Shown piece by piece: positions 47,699 to 56,687 of a DNA stretch of 64,000 bases. The translations under genes were made by a program, and so were the position numbers. This stretch comes from Variovorax paradoxus. Its GTDB lineage: Bacteria; Pseudomonadota; Gammaproteobacteria; Burkholderiales; Burkholderiaceae_C. Numbering within the stretch: the first letter of the stretch is position 1; every line of letters begins with the position of its first letter. The stretch is taken from contig NZ_LR743507.1 in assembly GCF_902712855.1 (NCBI RefSeq), forward strand, positions 5,132,001-5,196,000. The letters are read 5' to 3'. Below the pieces are notes generated by a model. The model ran no database searches. It was not told the origin of the DNA and worked only from the letters and a program-made list of their open reading frames with translations.

Positions 47699-47839
47699 GG
47701 CGGCACTGTACTGCGCACGCGAGCCTTGCGGGTGCGCGTTGCGGGCACGCCGAAACACTGTCATCCCTGTGTCTGAAGGTTAACTGCCCCACTTACAATG
47801 CCTGCCGCATCTCCCACCCCCTACGAGGTCTTGTCCGCA

Positions 47840-48974
47840 ATGCCCAAGAGCCCCTGGCCGCGCGCCCGTTTCAGCCTTTCCCCCACCGTGCGAGCCCTGT
47901 TCCTGGCCGCTGCGGCCTGCGGCGTGGCGCTCCCTGCCCTGGCGGCCCTCGAGCACGAGGAAGTCGACAAGCTCATGCAGGCCGGCAAGCTCGACGAGGC
48001 GATGACCAAGGCCGACGCTTTCCTGAAGGACAAGCCGCGCGACCCGCAGATGCGCTTCCTGAAGGGCGTGATCCAGCTCGACACCGGCAAGCGCAACGAG
48101 GCCATCGCGGCCTTCACGCAGCTCACGCAGGACGCTCCCGAGCTGCCCGAGCCGTACAACAACCTCGCGGTGATCTACGCGAGCCAGAACCAGTTCGACA
48201 AGGCGCGCACCGCGCTCGAGAGCGCGATCCGCACCAACCCCAGCTACGCCACCGCCCAGGAAAACCTCGGCGACGTGTATGCACGGCTGGCCAGCCAGGC
48301 CTACAGCAAGGCGCTGCAGCTCGACCAGGGCAACACCGCCGTGCAGCCCAAGCTGGCCGTGATCCGCACGCTCTTCAACCCCACGCCGCAGGGCGGCAAG
48401 CCGGCGACGCTGGTCGCGGCTGCGAGTGCGCCTGCACCAGCACCGGCTCCCGTGGCCAAGGCGCCCGCGCCGCCCCGTGCCCGCAGCCCCGCCAGCGGCA
48501 CCTGCGCCTGCACCCGCGAAGGTCGCGGCGGCGCCTGCGCCGGTGGCCGCGGCACCGAAGGCCCCCGAGGCCGCTCCGCCTGCGCCCTCGCCGGCTCCCG
48601 CACCGGCCTCTGCCCCTGCAGCGAGCAGCACCGCGTCCAATGCCGAGATCGAATCCGCCGTGCGCGCCTGGGCTGCGGCCTGGGCCAGCCAGGACATGGA
48701 CCGCTATCTCGCGGCCTACGGCAACGACTTCAACCCCGGCGGCGGCCAGAGCCGCAAGAGCTGGGAGCAGGACCGCCGTGCGCGCATCGTCGGCAAGAGC
48801 AGCATCAGCGTGAACATCGAGAACCTGGCGATCAAGGTGGACGGCGATTCCGCCACCGCGAAATTCCGCCAGATCTACCGCGCCGACAACCTCAACATAT
48901 CGAGCCGCAAGACGCTGGAAATGCAGCGCTCCGGCACCCAATGGCACATTCGCAAGGAAAGCGTCGGCGGCTAG
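47840..48974 (+). CDS. TPR plus NTF2-like (Cds6-type) protein, interrupted by a frameshift
   Basis: The first ~210 codons encode a signal peptide (VRALFLAAAACGVALPALA) and TPR repeats (EVDKLMQAGKLDEAMTKAD, PYNNLAVIYASQNQFDKARTAL). After a Pro/Ala-rich linker, coding switches to the +1 frame at the CCCC run 48473-48476. In that frame it continues through APAPAPAKVAAAPAPV to an NTF2/SnoaL-like end (EIESAVRAWAAAWASQDMDRYLAAYGNDF...IRKESVGG), stopping at 48974. Removing one C restores a 378-aa protein. It may be a sequencing error, a real mutation, or slippage. The original frame stays open by chance and runs into the next gene, giving a false 860-residue fusion. ATG 47840 puts the signal peptide at the N-terminus. 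Confidence 0.75.
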
Positions 48975-50428
48975 TGGCAGACATCGTCCGGCCCGTCCGG
49001 CTCCAGACTCCCCCGTTCCGTCCGTGCAGCGCACCGCTGCTCGCAGCGCTGGTGACCGCATCGGCACTGGTGCTTGCCGCCGTCCCGGGCGCCGCGCGCG
49101 CATCGAACACCGGCCACAAGCCGGCCGCCCCCGCGAAGAACGGGAATGCTGCCAAGGCCAGGCCGCTCGCCGGCAAGCCCTCCGCAAGCCACGCCAGCGC
49201 TGCGCCCGCGCGCCAGGGCAAGCCCCAGACGCAAGCCAGGGGCCGCAAAGGCGCGGCACCCGAGGCGAAGACCGCCGCAGCCAGGCCCGCGCGCCGCGCC
49301 GGCGCGCCGATCCAGGAAGCCAGCAACGCCGAGGCCCGCCTCATCGCGGTGTACGAGATGTTCGGGCGCGGCCAGACCCGCCCCGCGCTGGCCAAGGCGC
49401 GCGACCTCGTGCGCGACCATCCGAACTTCCAGCTCGCGCAGCTCGTCTACGGCGACCTGCTCGCGGCGCAGGTGCCGCCCACCAACGCCCTGCCCGACAC
49501 CGCCAGCATCGCGAAGATGCGCGGCAATCCGGCCATGGCCGAGCTGCACGAGGAGTCGAAGCGCCGCCTGCAGGCACTGCGCGACCGGCCCCCGGCCAAT
49601 GCCGTGCCCTCGCAGTTCCTCGCGCTTTCCACGCGCAGCCGCTATGCCATTGCCGTCGATGCCTCGCGTTCGCGGCTGTACCTCTTCGAGAACAGCGACA
49701 AGGGCCTGAAGCTCGCAGCCGACTACTACATCTCCGTCGGCAAATCGGGCACCGACAAGCTCACCGAAGGCGACGCGCGCACCCCGCTGGGCGTGTACTA
49801 CATCACCAGCAGCCTCGACCCGAAGTCGCTGAAGGACTTCTACGGCGCGGGCGCCCTGCCCATCAATTACCCCAACCCGTACGACGTGCGGCGCGGCCGC
49901 ACCGGCGGCGGCATCTGGCTGCACGGCACGCCGCCGCAGCAGTTTGCGCGGGCGCCGCTGGCGAGCGACGGCTGCGTGGTCATGGCCAACCCCGACCTGA
50001 AGCAGCTTTTGCGCAAGGTGCAGATCGGCGCCACCCCGGTGGTGACCGCGCGCAGCCTGCAATGGATTACCCAGCCGCAGGCAGATAAGGAAGCGCAAAC
50101 GTTTTCCTCGGCCATCAATGGCTGGAAAGATATGCGGGCGGCTGGAAATGAATTGCAATTGAAGAAATTCTATTTGCCCGATTTCCAGCGCGTCAGCAAG
50201 AAATCCACCGACGGTATTTCGGCCGTCGAGGACGAAATCAAATACGCCCAGGGCAAGCGCGTGCAGTTCAAGGACCTGTCCTACCTGCACTGGCGCGACA
50301 GCGACGACACCATGGTGGTTACCTTCGGCGAGGTATTCGAAGGGGAGAAGAGCGGGCGCTCACGGCGCCAGTACTGGCTGCGCCAGGGCAGCGAGTGGAA
50401 GCTCTTCCACGAGGAAATCCTCGGCTGA
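48974..50428 (+). CDS. L,D-transpeptidase (YkuD domain) with C-terminal Cds6-like domain
   Basis: This is a 484-aa periplasmic enzyme. The GTG start 48974 overlaps the previous stop (TAGTG). Residues ~20-40 form a signal/anchor (LLAALVTASALVLAAVPGAARA), followed by an Ala/Lys-rich linker. The YkuD domain runs from about 220 to 360, with YYISVGKSGTDKLTEGDARTPLGVYYI, the WLHGTPPQQ histidine and catalytic ASDGCVVM cysteine. The C-terminal ~120 residues are NTF2-like (WKDMRAAGNELQLKKFYLPDF...). Such enzymes make 3-3 peptidoglycan crosslinks or attach proteins. The same C-terminal fold occurs in the upstream TPR protein, so both may act in the envelope. Confidence 0.88.
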   Translation: MADIVRPVRLQTPPFRPCSAPLLAALVTASALVLAAVPGAARASNTGHKPAAPAKNGNAAKARPLAGKPSASHASAAPARQGKPQTQARGRKGAAPEAKTAAARPARRAGAPIQEASNAEARLIAVYEMFGRGQTRPALAKARDLVRDHPNFQLAQLVYGDLLAAQVPPTNALPDTASIAKMRGNPAMAELHEESKRRLQALRDRPPANAVPSQFLALSTRSRYAIAVDASRSRLYLFENSDKGLKLAADYYISVGKSGTDKLTEGDARTPLGVYYITSSLDPKSLKDFYGAGALPINYPNPYDVRRGRTGGGIWLHGTPPQQFARAPLASDGCVVMANPDLKQLLRKVQIGATPVVTARSLQWITQPQADKEAQTFSSAINGWKDMRAAGNELQLKKFYLPDFQRVSKKSTDGISAVEDEIKYAQGKRVQFKDLSYLHWRDSDDTMVVTFGEVFEGEKSGRSRRQYWLRQGSEWKLFHEEILG

Positions 50429-50499
50429 ACCCCTGTGCCTGACCGGGGCACACCCGCAAAGTCGTGACTTTTTGCTCACGCATCTGCGCTTTCTTCGGT

Positions 50500-50592
50500 G
50501 TTACATCTGATCGTTTGTGGCCCCGTGCTACGTAACGTGTAACCGGTTTTCGCCCGTAACACCCCGTTCCCGCACGTTCCGTGTGACGTAAC
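50500..50592. promoter_or_regulatory. Cluster of GTAAC boxes upstream of the Tad locus
   Basis: In the 413-bp gap before flp, the pentamer GTAAC occurs at 50532, 50539, 50556 and 50588 (three of them as CGTAAC) and in reverse at 50500. A further reverse copy lies at 50782 beside the flp promoter. The clustering suggests binding sites for a regulator of Tad expression. No gene is seen in the gap. Confidence 0.4.
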
Positions 50593-50596
50593 GCGC

Positions 50597-50616
50597 CCTC
50601 CCATCTTCATGGGAGG
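50597..50616. terminator. Hairpin in the gap between the L,D-transpeptidase and flp
   Basis: CCTCCCAT-CTTC-ATGGGAGG forms a perfect 8-bp stem with a 4-nt loop. There is no T-tract. It could be the terminator of the upstream gene pair, though 170 bp from its stop, or part of the flp control region. Confidence 0.35.
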
Positions 50617-50766
50617 TGACACGCCGCTCACAGAGGGAAAAAATCGTCCTGAACGAATCGCGCAGCTGTCCTGGTACTCGACAGGACCAGCTGCCGGCAG
50701 GCTGGCAACCATCCTGCTTATCCCTCCCGGCTAGCACGGTCGAAGGCACCCACTCGGTAGTTTCTC

Positions 50767-50796
50767 TTGTTGATACACAGAGTTACGCTGTATAAC
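50767..50796 (+). promoter_or_regulatory. Probable sigma-70 promoter of the flp-tad operon
   Basis: TTGTTG (50767-50772) and TATAAC (50791-50796) are spaced by 18 bp, 46 nt upstream of the flp start codon. An A/T-rich leader and a strong GAAAGGGGA ribosome-binding site follow. The position and AT-richness against a GC-rich background support it. Confidence 0.6.
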
Positions 50797-50841
50797 ATTC
50801 CCATCGTCAGCTTTTGTTAACACTTCTCGAAAGGGGAAATC

Positions 50842-51027
50842 ATGCTCAGCTCTATTGCTCGTTTTTGGCGCGATGAAGAAGGTGCAACCGCAATTGAATA
50901 CGGAATTATTGCGGGCCTTATTTCCATTGCGATCGTTTCGGTGTTGTCGGGCACTGACGGCTTGGGTGCGAAGCTCAAGGACGTCTTCGAAACAATCAAT
51001 ACCAAGCTGGTGATCGACAAGTCGTAA
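50842..51027 (+). CDS. flp: Flp/Fap-type major pilin
   Basis: This is the 61-aa prepilin of the Tad pilus. The leader MLSSIARFWRDEEG is followed by the processed N-terminus ATAIEYGIIAGLISIAIVSVLSG with the Flp signature Glu-Tyr and a single hydrophobic helix. Cleavage is expected after the glycine at residue 14. It has a strong ribosome-binding site and its own promoter. The coding region is less GC-rich than its neighbours, which is usual for this abundant small pilin. The prepilin peptidase gene follows 17 nt later. Confidence 0.95.
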   Translation: MLSSIARFWRDEEGATAIEYGIIAGLISIAIVSVLSGTDGLGAKLKDVFETINTKLVIDKS

Positions 51028-51044
51028 AGCATCGACTGCAAGCA

Positions 51045-51542
51045 ATGACATCGGCTTGCTTGCTCTGGCTGCTTTTCGTCACCGTCCATGACTTCCGACA
51101 ACGCCGCGTTCCCAACTGGCTTGTGCTCGCCGGAGCCGCTGTGGCCCTGGCAGCACTCGCCTTCGGGGTCCAGCCGTTCGAAGTCGGCTGGACTTCCGCA
51201 TTCCTCGGAGCAGGCATCGGCTTCGGCTTCCTGCTGCTGTTCTACGTTCTCGGTCTCATGGGAGCAGGCGACGTGAAATTCGCGGGTGCGCTCGGACTCT
51301 GGACCGGACTTTCTCCCCTGGCTTCCATCTGGATCGCCGCCAGCCTGCTGGCTGGACTCCATGCCCTGGCCTGCCTCGCGCTGCGGCGCTGGCCCCTCGC
51401 TCCGCGGCTCGCGATCTTCCTGTCGGCGTCGCCCGCGCCAATCACCGGCGCAACACCATCCGGCCGGGCCCGCTTCATTCCCTACGCGGCCTATCTCGCG
51501 CTGGCCACGGTGGCCTGGATGTTCTGGGGGCGACAGAGCTAG
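51045..51542 (+). CDS. cpaA: CpaA/TadV prepilin peptidase (A24 family)
   Basis: This is a 165-aa membrane aspartyl protease that cleaves Flp and the TadE/F pseudopilins. The two catalytic aspartates are in VTVHDFRQRRVPNWLV (residue ~16) and LGLMGAGDVKFAGALGLW (residue ~76). Four to five hydrophobic segments are predicted. It lacks the N-terminal cytoplasmic methylase domain of PilD, as is typical of TadV proteins. It is placed directly after flp. Confidence 0.92.
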   Translation: MTSACLLWLLFVTVHDFRQRRVPNWLVLAGAAVALAALAFGVQPFEVGWTSAFLGAGIGFGFLLLFYVLGLMGAGDVKFAGALGLWTGLSPLASIWIAASLLAGLHALACLALRRWPLAPRLAIFLSASPAPITGATPSGRARFIPYAAYLALATVAWMFWGRQS

Positions 51543-51622
51543 CAGCCGTCTGCCTCTGCCGCAGCAGGCCATTCATTCCGCCCTTCCATGATCGCCCGCC
51601 CTCCCACCTCCGCCCGCCGACC

Positions 51623-52633
51623 ATGATCAATCTCACCAAAGTCCTCGCAGCCATCCTGGTGCTCCTGGCCATCGCACTCGGCGGATATGCCTGGATGCTG
51701 GGCCGGCAGGCTCCCAAGGCCCCGCCTGCGACCGCCGCTGCCCCGACGGACGCGCCCGCCAGGGCGCCCGAGGCCGCGACGCACCCCGTCGTGGTGGCCG
51801 CAAAGCCGCTGCCCGCAGGCGTGGCGATTCCCGCCGACGCGCTGCGCGTGGAGCGCCTCACGATCAACCCCGCCGGCGCCTTCCAGGACGCGACCGTCGC
51901 TGCAGGCCGCGTGCCGGTGCTCGACCTCGCCGAGGGCACCCCGGTGATGGAGAACCAGCTGGTGTCCGGCCTGGCGCTGCGCATCGGCGAAGGCGAGCGC
52001 GCCGTGGCGGTCAAGGCCGACGAAGTCATGGGCGTCGGCAACAAGATCCAGCCGGGCGACTTCGTCGATGTCTTCGTGATGCTCAAGTCCGACGGCAAGG
52101 ACATCGATCGCAGCCAGGCCCGCCTGCTGCTCTCGCGCAAGCGCGTGCTGGCTTTCGGCAGCGCCTCGGTCGATGGCCTGCCGTCCAGGTCGACCGACAA
52201 GGCCGTGCAGCAACAGCAGCAGGCCCAGCGCGCGGAAGCCGCGCGCACCGCCGTGCTCGCCGTGCCGGTCGACGACGTGAACCGCCTGACCATCGCCGAC
52301 ACCAGCGGCCGGCTGCTGCTCGCGCTGCGCAACCCGAGCGACATGTCCGAACCCGATCCCAAGCTGTTCGCCGACCTGCCGACCGCGCTGCTGCCCGTGC
52401 AGGCCAGGCCCGGCGAAGCGCGCCGCGCGCCGCTCGAAGGCCTCGACCGCGCGCAGGCCGGCCTGACCGCCGCCGACCTCGTCACCGGCGGCAAGGGCCC
52501 CGGCGTGCGCCCGCCCGCCACCGAGGTCCGTGCGGTGAGCGCGCCGCGCGCCGCCGGCTCGGCGGGCCCTGCAAGGAGCGGCCTCCAGGTCGAAGTCATT
52601 CGCGGCGAACGCAGCGAAACCGTGAACTACTGA
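51623..52633 (+). CDS. cpaB: Flp pilus assembly protein CpaB (RcpC)
   Basis: This is a 336-aa protein with an N-terminal membrane anchor (VLAAILVLLAIALGGYAWMLG) and an SAF domain (VVVAAKPLPAGVAIPADALRVERL...GTPVMENQLVSG). A central RcpC-like region follows: GERAVAVKADEVMGVGNKIQPGDFVDVFVMLK. It probably stabilises the secretin in the periplasm. The C-terminus ends in a Pro/Ala-rich tail. It is followed by cpaC after 40 nt. Confidence 0.92.
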   Translation: MINLTKVLAAILVLLAIALGGYAWMLGRQAPKAPPATAAAPTDAPARAPEAATHPVVVAAKPLPAGVAIPADALRVERLTINPAGAFQDATVAAGRVPVLDLAEGTPVMENQLVSGLALRIGEGERAVAVKADEVMGVGNKIQPGDFVDVFVMLKSDGKDIDRSQARLLLSRKRVLAFGSASVDGLPSRSTDKAVQQQQQAQRAEAARTAVLAVPVDDVNRLTIADTSGRLLLALRNPSDMSEPDPKLFADLPTALLPVQARPGEARRAPLEGLDRAQAGLTAADLVTGGKGPGVRPPATEVRAVSAPRAAGSAGPARSGLQVEVIRGERSETVNY

Positions 52634-52673
52634 GCGCGCAGCCAGGCGTCTCTGTCACCCAGGAAAAAGACAC

Positions 52674-54065
52674 ATGCACCACACGCCTCGCGAGCAGTCG
52701 ACCCGCGCCGCTCGCAGCTCCAGCAGGTTCGCATTGCGGCTGCTGCGCCCGTCCCTGATCGCCCTGTGCGCAACGACGCAGGCCGTGTGGCCGCTGGCCA
52801 CGGCCGCAGCGGATGCGCCGGCGGCGCGCCCGCTGGTGCAGCGCCCGCTGGTGCTGACTGCCGGCACGCAGCAGGAACTGGTGATCGACAAGGGCATCGA
52901 CCGCATGGCCATCGGCGACGAGGCCGTGGCCGCCGTCACCATCACGCGCAAGACGCAGAACTCGCCGGCAGCGCGGCTGATCGTGACCGGCAAGGCCGCC
53001 GGGCGCACCTCGCTCATGGTCTGGGAAAAGGGCAATGCCGCCGCGACGACGTACATCGTCGAAGTGCGCCGCCGCACCGGCCTGCTCGCCGGCTCGATGG
53101 ACAGCATGACCGCGCACCAGCAGGCGCGCGACACCGCGCTGGCCGGCACGCCGGACAAGGCCGAGCTGATCGATCGCTCCAGCGTCAACGTGCGCAGCAG
53201 CACCGTGCAGGTCGAGGTGAAGGTGGTGGAGTTCAACCGCAGCGTGCTCAAGCAGGCCGGCCTCAATCTCTTCAGCACGCGCGCCAATTCGAACGGCTTC
53301 AGCTTCGGCGTGTTCTCGCCCTCGTCGCTCCAGTCGACGACCTTCGCTTCGGACGGCAGCATCGGCGGCGAATACAACAACCCGCTCGCACAGGCCTTCA
53401 GTCTGCTGTTCAACTTCGGCAAGGCCGGCATCGGCCTGAACGTCGGCTTCCTCGAAGGCAACGGCATGGCGCGCGTGCTGGCCGAGCCCACGCTGGTGGC
53501 GCTGTCGGGCCAGAGCGCCAGCTTCCTGGCCGGCGGCGAACTGCCCATTCCGGTGCCGCAGGGCCTGGGCACGACCAGCATCGAATACAAGCCCTTCGGC
53601 ATCGGCCTGACGCTGACGCCCACGGTGCTGTCGAACGAGCGCATCGTGCTCAAGGTCGCACCCGAGGCCAGCGACCTCGACTACACCAACTCGCTGAGCA
53701 TCAACGGCGTCGCGGTGCCCGCGATCACCACGCGCCGTGCCGACACCACAGTGGAGCTGGGCGACGGCGAGAGCTTCATCATCGGCGGCCTCGTGAGCCG
53801 CACCACCACATCGAACGCCGACAAGGTGCCGGTGCTCGGCGACCTGCCGATCCTGGGCACCTTCTTCAAGAAGAACAACTACCAGATGAAGGAAAAGGAG
53901 CTGGCGATCCTCGTCACTCCGCACCTGGTGAAGCCCATCGCGCGCGGCACCGACCTCGCGCCCTACCTTCCCGGCACCAGTTCCGAGCAGCGCGACGGCG
54001 CCGTGTGGCGCGCCCACTTCCTGGGCGGCTACGTCGACACGCCCGTCCCCGGCTTCTCGCGCTGA
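52674..54065 (+). CDS. cpaC: Tad pilus secretin CpaC (RcpA)
   Basis: This is a 463-aa outer-membrane secretin. A long basic N-terminus precedes the signal sequence (LIALCATTQAVWPLATAAA). The pilus/BON-like N-domain (LVLTAGTQQELVIDKGIDRMAIGDEAVAAV) is followed by the secretin core with NVGFLEGNGMARVLAEPTLVALSGQSASFLAGGELPIPVP and the C-terminal GESFIIGGLVSR...ILVTPHLVKPI. It forms the channel for the Flp pilus. Confidence 0.93.
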   Translation: MHHTPREQSTRAARSSSRFALRLLRPSLIALCATTQAVWPLATAAADAPAARPLVQRPLVLTAGTQQELVIDKGIDRMAIGDEAVAAVTITRKTQNSPAARLIVTGKAAGRTSLMVWEKGNAAATTYIVEVRRRTGLLAGSMDSMTAHQQARDTALAGTPDKAELIDRSSVNVRSSTVQVEVKVVEFNRSVLKQAGLNLFSTRANSNGFSFGVFSPSSLQSTTFASDGSIGGEYNNPLAQAFSLLFNFGKAGIGLNVGFLEGNGMARVLAEPTLVALSGQSASFLAGGELPIPVPQGLGTTSIEYKPFGIGLTLTPTVLSNERIVLKVAPEASDLDYTNSLSINGVAVPAITTRRADTTVELGDGESFIIGGLVSRTTTSNADKVPVLGDLPILGTFFKKNNYQMKEKELAILVTPHLVKPIARGTDLAPYLPGTSSEQRDGAVWRAHFLGGYVDTPVPGFSR

Positions 54066-54082
54066 GATCGCAGGCAGGCCTG

Positions 54083-55366
54083 ATGAACGCTCCACGCGAC
54101 CGCATTCCCGAAACCGGCAGCGAGACCTACCTCTTCGCGTCGAGCAACGGCAGCCACATCACGTGGCTGACCGATGCGCTCGGCGCACTCGGCTCGGTCG
54201 TCGTGCTGGCGCCGGACACGAAGTCCATCGACGAACGCATCGCCCTGCTCGGGCCGGTGGCGGTGTTCATCGACTTCTCGTCCAGCCAGTGCGCCGCTGC
54301 CGCCGAGCTGCACCAGCGCCTGAAGCGCGACTGGCCGACGCTGCCCGTGCTCGCGGCCGGCGTGTCGGCCGAGCCGGCCGCCATGCTCGCCGCGTTGCGC
54401 GCGGGCGTGGACGACTTCGTCGACATGGCCGCCTCGCCCGCCGAAGCCGTGACCACGCTGCGCACGCTGCTGGAGCGGCGCAGCAGCATGCAGGGCGGCA
54501 CGCGCGGCACCACGCTCGCGCTGCTCGGCGCGCGCGCCGGCCTCGGCGTGACCACGCTGGCCACCAGCCTGGCGCTCTCGCTCAACGACCAGCTCGCGCA
54601 GACGCCGGCACGTCCGCCGGGCCGCACGCCGCGCCATGGCGTGGCGCTGCTCGACCTGGGCCTGCCGGCGCGCGACGGCCTGCTGTATCTCGACACGCAG
54701 AGCGGCTTCAGCTTCGTGGACGGCGTGCGCAACCTGCGCCGCCTCGACCAGACGCTGCTGCACACCGCGCTCGCGCATCACACCAGCGGCGTGGCGGTGC
54801 TGCCGCTGCCCGCAAGCCTCGCGCAGGTGCGCGAGATCTCGCATGCGGACTCCGTCGCGCTCATCAAGCGACTGGGCGATTTCTTCGACTTCCAGATCGC
54901 CGACCTCGGAGGCTTCTCGACCATCGACTTCATCGCGCAGACGGTGCGCGAGGCCCAGCAGGGCTGGGTGGTCTGCGACCAGAGCATCGGCGGCATCGTC
55001 TCGACGGCCAACATGCTCAAGGAACTGCGCACGCGCGGCGTCGAGACCGAACGCCTGTCGCTCGTGGTGAACAAGTTCGACAGCCACGTCGGCCTATCCG
55101 CCAAGGACATCGCCGAGCGGCTCGAACTGCCGCTGCGCCACGTGCTGCCCGCACGCAGCGCGCAGCTGCTGTCGGCGGCCAGCCGCGGCGAGATGCTGGT
55201 GCGCACCGCGCGCAGCGATCCGTACGCGCAGGCCGTCTCGGGCCTCGCCCGCAGCGTGCGCCAGGAATACATGTCAGCCACGGGCCAGCCACCGGCCAAG
55301 GATCCACGCTGGGTTGCGCTCATGTCGCAAGTGACCGGCCTCTGGAAGAGTTCACACGAAGGTTGA
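54083..55366 (+). CDS. cpaE: Tad pilus localisation ATPase-like protein CpaE (TadZ)
   Basis: This is a 427-aa protein with an N-terminal receiver-like domain (residues ~15-140; VAVFIDFSSSQCAAAAELHQRL) and a C-terminal MinD/ParA-like domain. Its P-loop LLGARAGLGVTTLATSLAL lacks the usual lysines of the deviant Walker A (KGGxGKT), so nucleotide hydrolysis may be weak or absent, as described for some TadZ proteins. It probably marks the polar site of pilus assembly. It starts 17 nt after the cpaC stop. Confidence 0.88.
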   Translation: MNAPRDRIPETGSETYLFASSNGSHITWLTDALGALGSVVVLAPDTKSIDERIALLGPVAVFIDFSSSQCAAAAELHQRLKRDWPTLPVLAAGVSAEPAAMLAALRAGVDDFVDMAASPAEAVTTLRTLLERRSSMQGGTRGTTLALLGARAGLGVTTLATSLALSLNDQLAQTPARPPGRTPRHGVALLDLGLPARDGLLYLDTQSGFSFVDGVRNLRRLDQTLLHTALAHHTSGVAVLPLPASLAQVREISHADSVALIKRLGDFFDFQIADLGGFSTIDFIAQTVREAQQGWVVCDQSIGGIVSTANMLKELRTRGVETERLSLVVNKFDSHVGLSAKDIAERLELPLRHVLPARSAQLLSAASRGEMLVRTARSDPYAQAVSGLARSVRQEYMSATGQPPAKDPRWVALMSQVTGLWKSSHEG

Positions 55367-55370
55367 GCCC

Positions 55371-56687
55371 ATGTCCACCGATATCGAATTCGCCGACGAC
55401 GACCAGGCGTTCATCAACTCGCAGCAGTTCCAGGACATCAAGAGCTGGACGCACGACCACCTCCTGAGCCGCATCGAGGAGCTGGGCGCGGAGTTCGGCC
55501 GCTGGTCGCGCGCATCGATCCAGCAGTTCGTGGAGCTCGAGGTCGACAGCTTCGTGCGCCTTCGCCGCGTGCCGATCAACGACCGCGAGATGCAGCTCAT
55601 CTCCGACGCGCTGACCAAGGAGCTCGCGGGCTTCGGGCCGCTGGAAGACCTGCTGAACGACCCGGCCGTCGAGGACATCCTGATCAACGGCTACCAGAAC
55701 GTGTACGTGTCGCGCCACGGCGTGCTCGAGCGCGAGACGGTGCGTTTCGCCGACTCCGAGCACGTGATGCGCATCGTTCGCCGCATCCTCGCGCCGCTGG
55801 GCCGGCGCCTGGACGAATCGAATCCGATGGTCGATGCGCGCCTGCCGGACGGCGGCCGCATCAACGTGATCATCGAGCCGCTCGCGATCGACGGCCTCTC
55901 GGTGTCGATCCGCAAGTTCCGCAAGGAGCCGCTCACGCCGGCCGACCTGGTCAAGCTCGGCACCTTCGACGCGGGCATGGCGCAGCTGCTGGAGATCGCG
56001 GTGCGCGCGCGCTGCAACGTGCTGGTGAGCGGTGGCACGAGCTCCGGCAAGACCTCGCTGCTGAACGCGCTCGCGAGCTTCATTCCGGCGCGCGAACGCG
56101 TCATCACCATCGAGGACACGGCGGAGCTGTCGCTCGGCACCAGCCACGTGGTGCGTCTCGAGAGCCGACCGGGCGGCTTCGACGGCCAGGGCGTGGTGTC
56201 GATCCGCGACCTGCTGCGCAACAGCCTGCGCATGCGGCCCGACCGCATCATCGTGGGCGAGGTGCGCGGCGCCGAAGTCATCGAGATGATGCAGGCCATG
56301 AACACCGGCCACGAAGGCTCGATGGGGACGATCCACGCCAGCTCGCCGCGCGAATGCCTCTACCGGCTGGAGATGCTCGCGGGCTTCGCGGGCTACCAGG
56401 GCAGCGAAGTGAGCCTGCGCCGCCAGATCGCCAATGCCATCGATTTCATCGTGCAGATCGGGCGCCTGTCGAACGGGCAGCGCCGCATCATCTCGCTGAG
56501 CGAAGTCACCGGCGTCAACGACAACGTGGTGGCCATGCAGGAGCTCTACCGCTACGAGCCGGTGACCGCGCCGGACGGCGAGGAACGCGACCGCTGGGTG
56601 TCGCTGGGCATTGCGCCGCACTCGCCCAAGATCACGCGTTTCCGCCAGTCGATGGCGCGCGCACAGCACGGAGACAGCCGTGCGTGA
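55371..56687 (+). CDS. cpaF: Tad pilus assembly ATPase CpaF (TadA)
   Basis: This is a 438-aa secretion ATPase of the VirB11/TadA type. It has the N-terminal helical domain, Walker A SGGTSSGKTSLLNAL at about residues 221-235, the Asp box VITIEDTAEL, Walker B RMRPDRIIVGEVRGAEVIEMMQAMNTGHEGSMGTIHA and His box. It powers Flp pilus assembly with TadB and TadC. It starts 4 nt after cpaE and overlaps tadB by 8 nt. Confidence 0.95.
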   Translation: MSTDIEFADDDQAFINSQQFQDIKSWTHDHLLSRIEELGAEFGRWSRASIQQFVELEVDSFVRLRRVPINDREMQLISDALTKELAGFGPLEDLLNDPAVEDILINGYQNVYVSRHGVLERETVRFADSEHVMRIVRRILAPLGRRLDESNPMVDARLPDGGRINVIIEPLAIDGLSVSIRKFRKEPLTPADLVKLGTFDAGMAQLLEIAVRARCNVLVSGGTSSGKTSLLNALASFIPARERVITIEDTAELSLGTSHVVRLESRPGGFDGQGVVSIRDLLRNSLRMRPDRIIVGEVRGAEVIEMMQAMNTGHEGSMGTIHASSPRECLYRLEMLAGFAGYQGSEVSLRRQIANAIDFIVQIGRLSNGQRRIISLSEVTGVNDNVVAMQELYRYEPVTAPDGEERDRWVSLGIAPHSPKITRFRQSMARAQHGDSRA

